Assembly: GCA_965215615.1 (NCBI GenBank)
Contig: OZ244068.1
Coordinates: 1,736,001 to 1,800,000, forward strand
Reading direction: 5' to 3'
DNA length: 64,000 bases
Source: CBDATA01 sp965215615
Lineage (GTDB): Bacteria > Acidobacteriota > Vicinamibacteria > Marinacidobacterales > Marinacidobacteraceae
A program made the translations under genes and the position numbers. Below, piece by piece: positions 8,250-17,686 of the stretch. The number at the start of each line of letters is the position of its first letter. Position 1 is the first letter of the stretch. The notes beneath the pieces were generated by a model. That model ran no database searches, was not told the origin of the DNA, and saw only the letters and a list, made by a program, of their open reading frames with translations.

Positions 8250-9281
8250 TCACTCGGCGAGATCCGCGAGGATGCGAAGGAGTTCCCCACGACCGGCGAC
8301 CTTGCACGGTCGGTCCAGGATGCCCCGGGCCGTAGCGAGGGTCGGAGCGATGTAGCGGGCGTACACCGGGTTCTTGCGCGCGCTCACCTGATAGCCATAG
8401 GTTCCGAGCGCCTTGAGCGTGCGCTGGAGCGCCACCGCGTCGAACTCCTTCTGGTTTTCTGAAATCCCCACCGCGTCCCGAAACCGGGCCAGCATCTCCT
8501 CCGCGACGAACGGAGCGGAGCCTCCCTCCGGGTGTACATAGGGATCGTGGGCGAGAGACACCGCGTCATACGTCCGCGGCCCGATCCGGGTGTCCTGATG
8601 GTCGATCACGAAAAGCCCACCGGCACCCGGCACCATCAGGTTGCGCGAGTGGAAGTCCCGGTGGCAGAGGGCCTCCGGCGTTCCGGCCGCCTCTTCGGCC
8701 AGCGAGGCGAAAAAGCGTTCGAGCGACGAGGCGACCGATTCGGAAAACCCGCCTTCGACGCGCTCTTCGAGAAAATGCTCCCGAAAGAAGCGCAGCTCGC
8801 GGAGGAAGAGTGCCGCGTCGAGGCGCATCGCATACGCCCGGTAGGTGCTCCGCTCCGCGAGGCCGCCGATCCGCTCGCCCTCGCGCTGGATACGGACCAG
8901 GATTTCGATCGCTTCGCCGTAGAGACGGGCGACTTCGGGTGTCCACCGCAGCGCGCGGTGCTGAAGGAGATCGTCTCCCAGATCCTCGAGCAGAACCACG
9001 CCCAAATCCGGGGCTTCGTCGAGGATTTCGGGGACGGCGACCCCGAGTTCCCGGTAGAGACGGGTCGAGTTGGCGAACGGGAGAGCACCCGGCGCGTACG
9101 GCGATCCCATCAGGCAGACCACCACCGGATCCCCGTCCTCCCGTTCGAGCCGGAAATACATGCGCTCGCCGGCATCCCGGACCAGCGGAACCGGAGGCGG
9201 GCACTCGATTCCTTGCCGGCGAAGGTAGGTTTCGAGCCGGGCCCGGTCGCCCGCAGCGGGGGTTGCAGCCAGATGGTTCAC
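8250..9281 (-). CDS. AmgK-like anomeric sugar kinase (aminoglycoside phosphotransferase fold)
   Basis: About 343 residues with the APH/choline-kinase fold: a nucleotide lobe (VVLLEDLGDDLL), catalytic loop CHRDFHSRNLMV and metal-binding VIDHQDTRIG. Pairing with the adjacent MurU-like nucleotidyltransferase matches the AmgK-MurU route, in which MurNAc (or GlcNAc) is phosphorylated at C1 and then converted to a UDP sugar, recycling cell-wall sugars without de novo GlcNAc-6-P. Substrate assignment is by context. The GTG at 9281 is chosen because a GAGG lies 6 bases upstream; another GTG two codons earlier is possible. Confidence 0.78.
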   Translation of the reverse strand: MNHLAATPAAGDRARLETYLRRQGIECPPPVPLVRDAGERMYFRLEREDGDPVVVCLMGSPYAPGALPFANSTRLYRELGVAVPEILDEAPDLGVVLLEDLGDDLLQHRALRWTPEVARLYGEAIEILVRIQREGERIGGLAERSTYRAYAMRLDAALFLRELRFFREHFLEERVEGGFSESVASSLERFFASLAEEAAGTPEALCHRDFHSRNLMVPGAGGLFVIDHQDTRIGPRTYDAVSLAHDPYVHPEGGSAPFVAEEMLARFRDAVGISENQKEFDAVALQRTLKALGTYGYQVSARKNPVYARYIAPTLATARGILDRPCKVAGRGELLRILADLAE

Positions 9282-9288
9282 GGACACC

Positions 9289-10257
9289 TCAGAGCGGCGA
9301 AGCGATGCCGCGCGCAAAAAGAACTCCCGAGAGACGGGCATCTTCCGGAACCCGCTCTCCGCGGGCCACGAGCGAATCCCGCACGACCGCGCGGGCGCCC
9401 ACGGCGACTTCGTCGAGGAGCAGGGAGCCGGTAACGAGCGCGTCCTCTCCGATCACGACTCCGGTGCCCAGAAGACCGGGATCGGTGACCGTCGCGCTCC
9501 GGGCGACCTGCACTCCGGCCGGCAGTCGCGGGGCGGAACGGAAGCGGCGCAGGAGCGAGAGCGACGCCGCCAGGTAACGTGCCGGGGTTCCGATTTCGCA
9601 CCATCCGGCCCGCGAGAAGGCCACCCGTCCCGAACCGGTCCGGATCAGTCCGGGGAGCAGGTCGGAAGAGAGGCTCTTCGTTCCCGGCTTCAACAGCTCG
9701 AGCGCCGAAGGCTCGAGCATCCAGGTTCCACAAAAAACCGGCCCCGGGTTCTCCGCCGCGAGAAGCCCGGTCAGTCGGCCATCCGCATCCACGCCGAGGC
9801 GTCGCTCCCGGGAGAAATCGGGACCCGGACGAGGGTTCGCCAACAGGGTCGCCCGGCCGCCTCCTCGCCGGTGCGCATCGGCAAACCGGCCAAGATCGGC
9901 AAAGGTCAGGGCGTCGGCGTTCATCAGCAGGAACGGTGTCCGACCGAAGCCGCGGGAGGCGAAGCGGGAAACGGCGCGCCGGAGGCCGCCCGAGGTTCCA
10001 AGCAGCTCCCGCTCCTCCGAACGCAGCACTTCCATCCCCTCCCGCGAGGCCCGGATGAGCGTCGGTTCGAGGGATTCCGGCGCATGATGGAGGTTCACCA
10101 CGACTTCCCGCACTCCCGCCTTTCGCAACCGGTCCAGAACCCGCCCCAGAACCGGAACTCCGACGAGCGGCAGAGCCGGCTTGGCGCAGTCTTCGGTGAG
10201 CGTGCGCATCCGCTCGCCGCGCCCGGCGGCGAACACCATGGCGTGCCGGGGAATCAT
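9289..10257 (-). CDS. MurU-like sugar-1-phosphate nucleotidyltransferase with C-terminal beta-helix
   Basis: The 322-residue protein has the nucleotidyltransferase signature FAAGRGERMRTLTEDCAKPALPL, a metal-binding NAD (LLMNADALTF) and a WCEIGTPARYLAA ending. These resemble Pseudomonas MurU, which makes UDP-MurNAc from MurNAc-1-P. Unlike that roughly 220-residue enzyme, this one has a further 90 residues of hexapeptide-type turns (VTDPGLLGTGVVIGEDALV), a left-handed beta-helix that could trimerise it or regulate it. It is encoded 7 bases before the AmgK-like kinase, supporting a shared recycling role. Mannose-1-P or glucose-1-P specificity cannot be excluded. Confidence 0.78.
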   Translation of the reverse strand: MIPRHAMVFAAGRGERMRTLTEDCAKPALPLVGVPVLGRVLDRLRKAGVREVVVNLHHAPESLEPTLIRASREGMEVLRSEERELLGTSGGLRRAVSRFASRGFGRTPFLLMNADALTFADLGRFADAHRRGGGRATLLANPRPGPDFSRERRLGVDADGRLTGLLAAENPGPVFCGTWMLEPSALELLKPGTKSLSSDLLPGLIRTGSGRVAFSRAGWCEIGTPARYLAASLSLLRRFRSAPRLPAGVQVARSATVTDPGLLGTGVVIGEDALVTGSLLLDEVAVGARAVVRDSLVARGERVPEDARLSGVLFARGIASPL

Positions 10258-10354
10258 CCCGGGACTGCCGGGCCGACCCGTACCGGATGGAGGGAGCGGC
10301 GCGGCCGGCCTCGACCCGGGTGCATCGCCGCCACCGCCCCATCAGACCGGCAAA

Positions 10355-13300
10355 TCAGGCCGGCAGGGACTCGGAGGCTTCCGGAGAAGCATCGGGCAGC
10401 CACTCGGACGACAGGGCATCGTCGAGCTTGAGAGAAACGACCCGCGAGACACCGGGTTCCTCCATCGTCACTCCGTAAAGGTGGTCGCACGACTCCATCG
10501 TGTGCCGGTTGTGGGTGATCACCACCAGTTGGGTCGTCTGCCTGAGATTCGCGAGCAGGCTGGCGAAACGCTCCACGTTCTGGTCGTCGAGCGCCGCGTC
10601 GGCCTCGTCGAGCAAACAGAAGGGTGCCGGCCGGTATCGAAAGAGCGCGAGCAGGAAGGCGATGGCGGTCATGGCCCGCTCCCCACCGGAAAGAAGCCGC
10701 ACGCCCCGCAGCTTCTTGCCCGGAGGTTCGGCCAGGATCTCGACTCCCGCGGTCAGGTCGGCGGGAATTCCATCACCCGACTCGCCATCCTCCACCGTCC
10801 CGCCTCCGTCTTCCTCCGGAGGCGGCCCGGTGAGGCGAAGCGAGGCCCGGCCTCCCCCGAAAAGCTGCTGGAAGGCTTCGGTGAAGTTCCTGTCCACCGC
10901 CTCGAAGGCGACCCGGAACCGGCGCCGGGCATCCCGGTCGTGGCGGGCGAGCGCCTTCATGCCGTCCCGCACCCCGTTCTCGACATCTTCGAGCTCCGCA
11001 GCCGGCCGCTCCCGCTCCGCAACCAGTTCGGAAAGCCTCATCCCGGCGGTTTCGTTCACCGGACCGATCGCCTGCGCCGCCTGCCGCGCCCGGTCCAGCT
11101 CTTCCAGCAGCACGGCCCGCGGCCGACCCGAAACATCCGCGGGGAGATCCCGGGCCGCATCGGAAACAGACTTTCCGTAGCGCCTCTGGAACTCCTCCTC
11201 GAGTTCGAGGAGCGAACGTCCCACCTCCTCTTCCGCTGCCCGGATGGAGGAACAGGTGCCCTCCACGTCTCCGAGTTCGCTCCGCCGCCGGGCCAGAAGC
11301 GCCTCGCCGGTAGCCACCCGGGACGAAAGCTCCTGCTCCTCGGTAACGAGTTCGGTCTCGCGGGCGGTGAGTCCGGCTTCTTCCGCGGCGGCCGCCCGGG
11401 AGGATGCGGCGGCCTCCGTGCGCCGCTCGAGCCACGCCTCGTCTTCCGAGATCAAATCGGAGCGCTCCGCCAACAATTGCTCCAGGCGCGCCTTGTCCTG
11501 GATTTCCTGACGCTCGGCGGTTTCCTGCTCTCGTTCCGCCGCCTCGGCCGCGGACCGGCTCCGGTTCGCTTCCTTTTCCGCTTCTTCCCAGACCGCTTCC
11601 GCTTCGGTCGAGAGCGCGCGGGATCGGGCAGCCGCTTCCCGCGCCTCGTCGAGCTGTTTCCCGTGCTCCGCGAGCTCCTCTCTCGCCTCCGCCGCATCGC
11701 GAAGCGCCTGTTCGAGAGCTTTTCGGTTCCGCTCCCGGTCTTCCCCGTTTCCCGAAAGCGATGCCTCGACTCCCGCAAGCTGGCGCTCGGCCTCGCCAAG
11801 CCCGCGACTCTCCTGTTCGCGCCGGAGCTGAAGGCTTTCCCGCCGCCGCTCCATCGCGCCCGAAGCCTCGGCGAGCTGCTCCCGCTCGCGCGTCGCCTCG
11901 GTGGCGGCCTCCGCCGCCTCGCGGAATGCGCGGGCGCCTTCCTCCGCGAGGCGGCTTTGCTCCTTCTCCTCCTCCTGAAGCCGCTCCACGTCACGCCGGG
12001 CGGCGAGAAAACCCTCGCCCGGGCCTCCCCGTCCGACACGCACGACCCCCGGCGGACTCACCGAATCTCCGTTCGGAGTCACATAGTGGCCGGGAGCCCG
12101 GGCGTAGGCGGCGAGCGCTTCCCCGAGATCCGGGACGATCACCGCATCCGGAATCGCCGCGGCGAGCTGCGGATCCTGGCTGCGGACGCGCTTCCGGAGC
12201 CGCTCCCCTTCGATTTCCGGGGGAGCCGCAGGGGCCGGGCTCCGTTCGACGAACTCTCCCACCTGCACCTCCCAGGGGCCAGGTTCCAGCTCCTCGGCGA
12301 AGCGGAGCAGCGCCGCAACATCCGAAGCGCGCCGAACCCGGATCCGGTGAACCGCGAGGATCCGCTCTGTCGCCCGTTCGTAGCCCTCCTCGACAAGGAG
12401 CCCCTCCCCGACTGCCCCCGGAAGATCGAGCCCTTCCCGTCCGGCGCGATCGAGGATGGCTCGGGTGGCGGGGCCGAGCTGTTCCCGGGAAATCACGAGC
12501 GAACTTGCGGATTCGAGGCGCGCCCGGAGACGCGCGAGCGCCTTCTCCGCTTCGGAATCCCGTTCCCTCGCTGCTTCGAGCGACTCGCGCCGCTCCGCTT
12601 CCCGCCTCTCGGCGACGCGCCGACGCTCCTCGAGTTCCAGGCCTTGCTCTTCGGCGGTGGCCTGTTCACGAGCCGTTTCCCGAGCCCGCTCCCCGGCGGC
12701 CTTGAGCCGGGTTCCGAGCTCCTGCCGCTCCACTTCGAGACGTTGCCGAGCGGCCAGCAAACCCTCTTCCCGCCTTTCGTGCTGATCCACCCGGAACTCC
12801 AGCTCGCGCAACGCGCCGCGCTTTCCAAGCTCCTGATTCCGCGCTGCCTCGAGAGCCTTCTCCCGGTCGTTCACCTGTTCACGCGCCGCCTCGAGAGCAA
12901 GGCGCTGTTTCCTGGCGGCGGCCGCGGAATCGCGCGCTGTTTCGCCGAGAGACTGAAGGCGCTGGTCGCGTCCTCGTTGTTCTTCCCGACGCTCCGCCGC
13001 CCGGGAGCGAAGCGCCGCAACATCCGCATCGAGACGTTCCCGGCGGGCCTGCCGCGCCCGGCTCGACCGCTCTCCCTCGGCGAGCAGCGCTGCCGATTCC
13101 CCTTTCGCCCGTCTCGCCTCACCCATTCGGCGCGTGATCGCCCGAAGGTCGGAGGCCGCCGCTTCCCGAAGGTGCCGCGCTTCCTCGATGCGCTGCCCGA
13201 AGACCCGAAGGCTCTCCCGGCGGCGGGAAGCCTCCTCTTCGAGCCGGGCGAGCCGGCGCTCGTTCCCGGAGCGGCGCCGCTCCAGCTCCTCCCGGCGGGC

Positions 13301-14026
13301 CGCCTGTTCCGCGATTTCCAGATCCCTGACTTCGCCACCGAGCCGGCGGGCCTTCGCCGCCTGGCGGGACTCGCGGCGAAGCTGACGGATTCGGGTGTCG
13401 AGCTCCGACATCTGCCGCTTCACCTGGGCGAGCGCCCGCTCCGCCGCCCGCAGGTTTTCCTCGCTTTCCCGCCGATTCTGCCGATACCTTCCAAGCCCGG
13501 CGGCTTCTTCGACGAAACGGCGCAGTTCCTCCGGAGGCCGGGAAAGCACCTCTCCCATCCGGCCCTGTTCGATCAGCGCATAGGAACGCCCTCCAAGGCC
13601 GGTGCCCGCGAAAAGCCGGAGGATTTCCTTCCGCGAGGCGCGGCGTCCTCCGATCTCGTAAACGGACTGGCCGGTTCGGTCCACCCGCCGCCCCACCACC
13701 ACCGTTCCGCCTTCCGGTTCCTCGCTCCCGGACGGGGCGCGCTCGAGACCGCTTACGTGAAGCCGTACCTCGGCAAGGCCCAGCGGATCGCGATTCCGGT
13801 TCCCGGAGAAGATGAGATCCTCGCCCCGGGCCCGGATGGTCCGGGCACCGAGTTCGCCGAGCACCCAGAAGATGGCATCCGCGATATTGCTCTTTCCGCA
13901 CCCATTCGGCCCCACCACCGCCGTTGCGCCGCCCGGGAAGGAAACCGTGACCGGGTCGGCAAAGCTCTTGAATCCGGCGATTTCGAGGCGCTCCACCCGC
14001 AAGAGAGTTCCCCCCGGAGAGTCCAT
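10355..14026 (-). CDS. smc: Chromosome segregation protein SMC
   Basis: A 1223-residue ATPase that, with ScpA/ScpB, compacts and segregates the chromosome. The Walker A GPNGCGKS (residues 39-46) follows the typical N-terminus LEIAGFKSFADP. Two long Glu/Arg/Ala-rich coiled coils flank a hinge around residues 520-640. The C-terminus has the ABC signature LLSGGERAMTAIAFLLA and Walker B FCLLDEADAALDD. The ATG is preceded by TAGAAT with a 6-base gap and no Shine-Dalgarno sequence, which suggests a leaderless transcript. It is divergent from the lptF-lptG fusion. Confidence 0.96.
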   Translation of the reverse strand: MDSPGGTLLRVERLEIAGFKSFADPVTVSFPGGATAVVGPNGCGKSNIADAIFWVLGELGARTIRARGEDLIFSGNRNRDPLGLAEVRLHVSGLERAPSGSEEPEGGTVVVGRRVDRTGQSVYEIGGRRASRKEILRLFAGTGLGGRSYALIEQGRMGEVLSRPPEELRRFVEEAAGLGRYRQNRRESEENLRAAERALAQVKRQMSELDTRIRQLRRESRQAAKARRLGGEVRDLEIAEQAARREELERRRSGNERRLARLEEEASRRRESLRVFGQRIEEARHLREAAASDLRAITRRMGEARRAKGESAALLAEGERSSRARQARRERLDADVAALRSRAAERREEQRGRDQRLQSLGETARDSAAAARKQRLALEAAREQVNDREKALEAARNQELGKRGALRELEFRVDQHERREEGLLAARQRLEVERQELGTRLKAAGERARETAREQATAEEQGLELEERRRVAERREAERRESLEAARERDSEAEKALARLRARLESASSLVISREQLGPATRAILDRAGREGLDLPGAVGEGLLVEEGYERATERILAVHRIRVRRASDVAALLRFAEELEPGPWEVQVGEFVERSPAPAAPPEIEGERLRKRVRSQDPQLAAAIPDAVIVPDLGEALAAYARAPGHYVTPNGDSVSPPGVVRVGRGGPGEGFLAARRDVERLQEEEKEQSRLAEEGARAFREAAEAATEATREREQLAEASGAMERRRESLQLRREQESRGLGEAERQLAGVEASLSGNGEDRERNRKALEQALRDAAEAREELAEHGKQLDEAREAAARSRALSTEAEAVWEEAEKEANRSRSAAEAAEREQETAERQEIQDKARLEQLLAERSDLISEDEAWLERRTEAAASSRAAAAEEAGLTARETELVTEEQELSSRVATGEALLARRRSELGDVEGTCSSIRAAEEEVGRSLLELEEEFQRRYGKSVSDAARDLPADVSGRPRAVLLEELDRARQAAQAIGPVNETAGMRLSELVAERERPAAELEDVENGVRDGMKALARHDRDARRRFRVAFEAVDRNFTEAFQQLFGGGRASLRLTGPPPEEDGGGTVEDGESGDGIPADLTAGVEILAEPPGKKLRGVRLLSGGERAMTAIAFLLALFRYRPAPFCLLDEADAALDDQNVERFASLLANLRQTTQLVVITHNRHTMESCDHLYGVTMEEPGVSRVVSLKLDDALSSEWLPDASPEASESLPA

Positions 14027-14032
14027 CCCCGG

Positions 14033-14038
14033 ATTCTA
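14033..14038 (-). promoter_or_regulatory. -10 element (TAGAAT) placed for a leaderless smc transcript
   Basis: TAGAAT on the minus strand ends 6 bases before the smc ATG. Transcription would be expected to begin about 7 bases downstream of a -10, essentially at the ATG itself. No Shine-Dalgarno sequence is present, and no clear -35 is seen. Confidence 0.5.
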
Positions 14039-14112
14039 CGGAACCCAACCCCGGAATCGGCCCGGCGACCCTCCCCGGTCCAGGTCGTCAGCCCCGGTAG
14101 CCGGCTGTCAGA

Positions 14113-16410
14113 ATGGCGGGCGTTCCCTTGGGCCTTCTCGACCGCTACATCCTGCGCCTCATCGCTCCCGGAGCGGCCCTCGGGTCGGGTGTCTTTCTCT
14201 TCGCGCTGCTGCTGAACGAGCTCATCGTCCAGTTGCGGGTGCTCGTCACCCAGGGTGCCGACCCCGGCCTCGTCCTGTTCGCGCTCGCCTGTCTCGTCCC
14301 GGCGCTTCTCGCGGTCGCTATCCCGAGTGCGCTGCTTTTCGGAGTGCTGCTCGCCTTTTCGCGACTGACCGCCGGGTCGGAGCTGCTCGCGATGCGCGCC
14401 GGCGGCGTGAGTCCGGCGCGTCTCCTCGCCCCCGTCGCGGTCGCCGCCCTGTTCGGGTTTCTCGCCACCCTGTTCCTCACCCTCGAAGCCGTACCCCGCT
14501 CCAATCAGCGCTTTCTCGAAATTTCGAGCGAACTCGCGTCCTCGCGGCTGCGCGCCGAGATCGATCCGCGGGTCTTTTACGACGAACTGCTCGACGACAA
14601 GGTCTTGCTGATCGGCGACGCGCCCGCTGGCGGTGACTGGGAGCGGGTGTTCCTCGCCGACATGAAGAACGAACGGGCCCCCACCGTGTATGCGGCCAGG
14701 CGGGCGCGGATGGTGGTCGCCCCGCAGGACCGGATCGCCTACCTCGAACTCTTCGAAGTCGAATCCCATGACTCTCCGGATCAGAACCCCGGGAGATACC
14801 GCATCCAGCGGGCCGAACGGATTCGCGTTCCGGTGGACCCGACGCTCGTGTTCGGGCCCGAGACGCCAAGCCCCCGGCGGGATGCGCGGGCCATGCGACT
14901 GCCAGAGCTCGTGGCCGGCTGGGAAGGAACCGAAGCCCCCGTCTATCTGGTGGAAATCCACAAGAAGTTCACCCTCCCGTTCGCCTGCGCCGCCTTCGGG
15001 ATCATCGGGCTCGGGCTCGGGTTGAGCCCGTCGGCGGGCGGTGCCCGGTCCGGAGGATTCGTCATCGCCGCCGCCGTCGTGCTCCTGTATTACATCCCGC
15101 TGATCCTCGGGGAAGAGCTCGCCATCTCCGGAGAACTCCCGCCGTGGGTGGCCATGTGGTTCGCCAACATCGGGATGGTGGGCACCGGCCTCCTGCTCCT
15201 GCTGCTCCGGTCCCGGGGATTCGACCCACAGGCGGCGATTCGCCAACTGGCGGCCCGGGCGCTGCCCGGCACCGGAGACCGGCACTCCTCCGGACACCGC
15301 CTCCGGCTTTTTCCGCGGCGGCTCCCGTTCCCGAAGGTCGGAGATCGCTACCTGCTCTCGCGCTTCGCCATCTTCTTCGGAGCAGGCCTCGCGGTGCTCG
15401 CCTCCATGCAAATCGTGGGAAGGATCACCCGGGTGATCGGGGATGTCTTCGAAAACGACATCCCGGCCGCCACCTTCGCCCGCTTCCTCGCGCTCTCCCA
15501 GCCGGATCTCCTCCTCGACATGCTCCCGCTCGCCACGCTCGCCGCAACTCTCGTGACCTTCGGGGTGCTTCGTCGCAACCGGGAGCTCATCGCGTTTCGA
15601 GCCGGTGGCATTTCGGGCGCGCGACTCACTGCGCCGATCCTCCTCGGCGGGCTGCTCGCGGCTTCGCTCGCCTGGCTCCTGCAAGAGCGCGTCCTTCCCG
15701 CGGTGGATGCCGAGGTCCAGGAGCTCGAAGCGCAGATCGAGGGCGAAGTCCGACGAACGACGGACCCGCTCGACCGCCACTGGATACGGGGGCCTCGGGG
15801 TTCCCTCTTCCACTACCGGACTTTCGATCCTGCTTCCGGCTATCTCGAAGGGCTTTCCATCTTCACGCCCGGAGCGGATGGGAGTTCGCTGAAGTCCCGG
15901 AGCTACCTCGGCACCGCACACTGGTCGGTAACCGAAGGTGTCTGGAACGGCATCGGTGGCTGGACCCGCGACTTCGGAGAACGGGCCGCCATCCGCCCGT
16001 TCGCAAATCGCCCGTTTCCGGACATCCCTCCGCCCGCCTCCTTTCTCGATCCGGACCTGGTCGCCAGGCAGTTGACCCGGACGGAACTTCAGGAGCAGAT
16101 TCGGATCATCGAGGCGACCGGTCACCAGGTACCCGAACTCCGGGTCGATCTGGAGCGGCGATTCTCCGCGCCGCTCGCTCCACTCGTCGCCGTGCTGATC
16201 GGCCTTCCCTTCGCGTTCTCGCGCTCCAACCGGGGTGCCCTCGCCGGCGTGGGTTTCGCGATCGCGATCAGCATCCTGTACCTGGTAGCGAACCGGCTCT
16301 TCGGGTTTCTCGGGGATGCGGGAGTGCTCGAGCCGGTGCTCGCCGCGTGGACCCCGAACCTCTTCTTCGGGCTCGTCGCGCTCCTGCTGATCCTCAGGCC
16401 TTCCGAGTAA
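14113..16410 (+). CDS. LptF-LptG fusion permease of the LPS export ABC transporter
   Basis: A 765-residue membrane protein carrying two complete YjgP/YjgQ (LptF/LptG) units. Unit 1 (about 1-385) opens LLDRYILRLIAPG, has three hydrophobic segments, a periplasmic beta-jellyroll region, then KKFTLPFACAAFGIIGLGLG and closing helices. Unit 2 (about 395-765) repeats the pattern from GDRYLLSRFAIFFGAG to ERRFSAPLAPLVAVLIGLPF. LptF and LptG are normally separate proteins that dimerise with LptB to extract LPS. Here one chain supplies both halves. The gene ends 17 bases inside the convergent downstream gene. lptE is at 46 kb. Confidence 0.9.
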   Translation: MAGVPLGLLDRYILRLIAPGAALGSGVFLFALLLNELIVQLRVLVTQGADPGLVLFALACLVPALLAVAIPSALLFGVLLAFSRLTAGSELLAMRAGGVSPARLLAPVAVAALFGFLATLFLTLEAVPRSNQRFLEISSELASSRLRAEIDPRVFYDELLDDKVLLIGDAPAGGDWERVFLADMKNERAPTVYAARRARMVVAPQDRIAYLELFEVESHDSPDQNPGRYRIQRAERIRVPVDPTLVFGPETPSPRRDARAMRLPELVAGWEGTEAPVYLVEIHKKFTLPFACAAFGIIGLGLGLSPSAGGARSGGFVIAAAVVLLYYIPLILGEELAISGELPPWVAMWFANIGMVGTGLLLLLLRSRGFDPQAAIRQLAARALPGTGDRHSSGHRLRLFPRRLPFPKVGDRYLLSRFAIFFGAGLAVLASMQIVGRITRVIGDVFENDIPAATFARFLALSQPDLLLDMLPLATLAATLVTFGVLRRNRELIAFRAGGISGARLTAPILLGGLLAASLAWLLQERVLPAVDAEVQELEAQIEGEVRRTTDPLDRHWIRGPRGSLFHYRTFDPASGYLEGLSIFTPGADGSSLKSRSYLGTAHWSVTEGVWNGIGGWTRDFGERAAIRPFANRPFPDIPPPASFLDPDLVARQLTRTELQEQIRIIEATGHQVPELRVDLERRFSAPLAPLVAVLIGLPFAFSRSNRGALAGVGFAIAISILYLVANRLFGFLGDAGVLEPVLAAWTPNLFFGLVALLLILRPSE

Positions 16411-17527
16411 AACGCTCTCCGGGGCCAACCAGAGTTCCCGGGGACGTTTCCTCGCCGGGCAGAACTTCCGCCCGGTCCCCGAGACAGGCACCCACCTGCG
16501 CAACCCCCGGACGAGCGAGATGATCGAGCACCCGGATCCTTTCGACCGCTCCGGAGCGAAGATGGGCTCCTTCGCCCACCCGGGCGTCGTAGCCGATCAC
16601 GCTGTCGCTCACCACCGCTCCTTCGGCCACGACGGCACCGTCGAGAAGCACCGCGCGGGAAACCTCGGCGCCGGCCTCGATCCGGGCTCCCGGGCCGAGC
16701 GCCACCGCGCCCCGGAGATGGGCCTCCGGGTGCACCGAGGCACCCGCGCCGAGCGTGACGGCTGCCGATTCGGAGCCGAACTCGCTCCACTCGAAACCGA
16801 GCACCCGCGCCAGTTCGCTCCGATTTTCCTCGGCGAACAGCGGCGCCACCCTTCCCACCAGATCCCAGGCGTAGGTGAGCGGCAGCCAGGGTCTTTCCGA
16901 AAGCACGATCCGGACACCGCGCGCCCGGACCAGCAACTGGATCAGGTCGGGAAGCTCGAGTTCTCCCCGAATGCTCTCTCCCACTTCGCCGAGATGCCCG
17001 AGATCCTCGAGGTCCAGGGAATAGGCACCGATGCTCGATAGCTCTCCCGAACGGGCACCCGGCGGCTTCTCCGCGACCTCGAGGAGCCAGCCATCCCCGG
17101 TCGCTTCGATCACCGCCCGGTTCCAGGGATCGGTGGCCGGCTTCGCGAGGATGGCGGGGCGTTCCCGGGTCACCCGCCTGAGGTCGTCGGCGTGGTAGAA
17201 GTCGTCTCCATTGACGACGAGCGCCGGGCCGTCGAGGATGTCCCGTGCGGCGCGCAGCGCATCCGCCGTACCGCGGGCCACCAATTGCTCGACCGGGACG
17301 AGCCGGATGCTCCCGTGAGTCTCGCCGAGGCGTTCGAGGATCTCTTCCTTTCGGTTTCCCACCACCAGGATGGCCTCGTCCACGATTCCCTGGAGCTGGT
17401 CGAGAACCCGCTCCACGAGCGGCCGGCCCCAAAGCGGAAGCAGCGGCTTGGGAATCCGCCCGGTCAGGGGCCAGGTCCGTCGGGAACGGCCGGCGAGCAG
17501 GATGACCGCGGTCGGTTTCGTCTTCAC
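16394..17527 (-). CDS. Sugar-phosphate nucleotidyltransferase with C-terminal beta-helix
   Basis: 377 residues. The N-terminal GT-A-like domain opens ILLAGRSRRTWPLT with downstream IPKPLLPLWGRPLVE and a metal-binding VVNGDDFYH. The usual AGxGxRxxPLT signature has Ser where a Gly is common, a variant found in some GlmU-like NDP-sugar pyrophosphorylases. From about residue 255 a left-handed beta-helix follows (VHPEAHLRGAVALGPGARIEAG), resembling bifunctional GlmU or archaeal sugar-1-P nucleotidyltransferases. The sugar is not predictable. It is convergent with and slightly overlaps the lptF-lptG fusion, and is divergent from metK. Confidence 0.8.
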   Translation of the reverse strand: MKTKPTAVILLAGRSRRTWPLTGRIPKPLLPLWGRPLVERVLDQLQGIVDEAILVVGNRKEEILERLGETHGSIRLVPVEQLVARGTADALRAARDILDGPALVVNGDDFYHADDLRRVTRERPAILAKPATDPWNRAVIEATGDGWLLEVAEKPPGARSGELSSIGAYSLDLEDLGHLGEVGESIRGELELPDLIQLLVRARGVRIVLSERPWLPLTYAWDLVGRVAPLFAEENRSELARVLGFEWSEFGSESAAVTLGAGASVHPEAHLRGAVALGPGARIEAGAEVSRAVLLDGAVVAEGAVVSDSVIGYDARVGEGAHLRSGAVERIRVLDHLARPGVAQVGACLGDRAEVLPGEETSPGTLVGPGERFTRKA

Positions 17528-17670
17528 CGGCCGCCACCCCCTTCCCGAGGCGCGGCCCGGGGGGTTGCTATGCTCCGCGCCGCTGTCCGGGCCGCCAGCG
17601 GGTTCAGGAAGATCCCGGAGCGAACGGGGCCCTCGCCCGGGGGGTGTCCGATTCGGACGCTTTCAGACCC

Positions 17671-17686
17671 AGGAGGACTTCCCTTG
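17671..17686 (+). promoter_or_regulatory. Ribosome binding site that selects a TTG start for metK
   Basis: A full AGGAGG at 17671-17676 is 7 bases from TTG at 17684. The in-frame ATG at 17699 would be 22 bases away. The spacing favours TTG, adding five residues (LNPSQ) before the ATG. Confidence 0.7.

Noticed and set aside
13753..16503. 916-codon minus-strand frame spanning the smc 5' end and the lptF-lptG fusion
   Set aside because: Runs antisense to a clear membrane permease and only matches SMC where it overlaps smc in another frame; typical high-GC artefact.
17528..17683. SAM-sensing riboswitch before metK
   Set aside because: No recognisable SAM-I, SAM-II or SAH core and no terminator; only a small GTCCG/CGGAC hairpin is visible.
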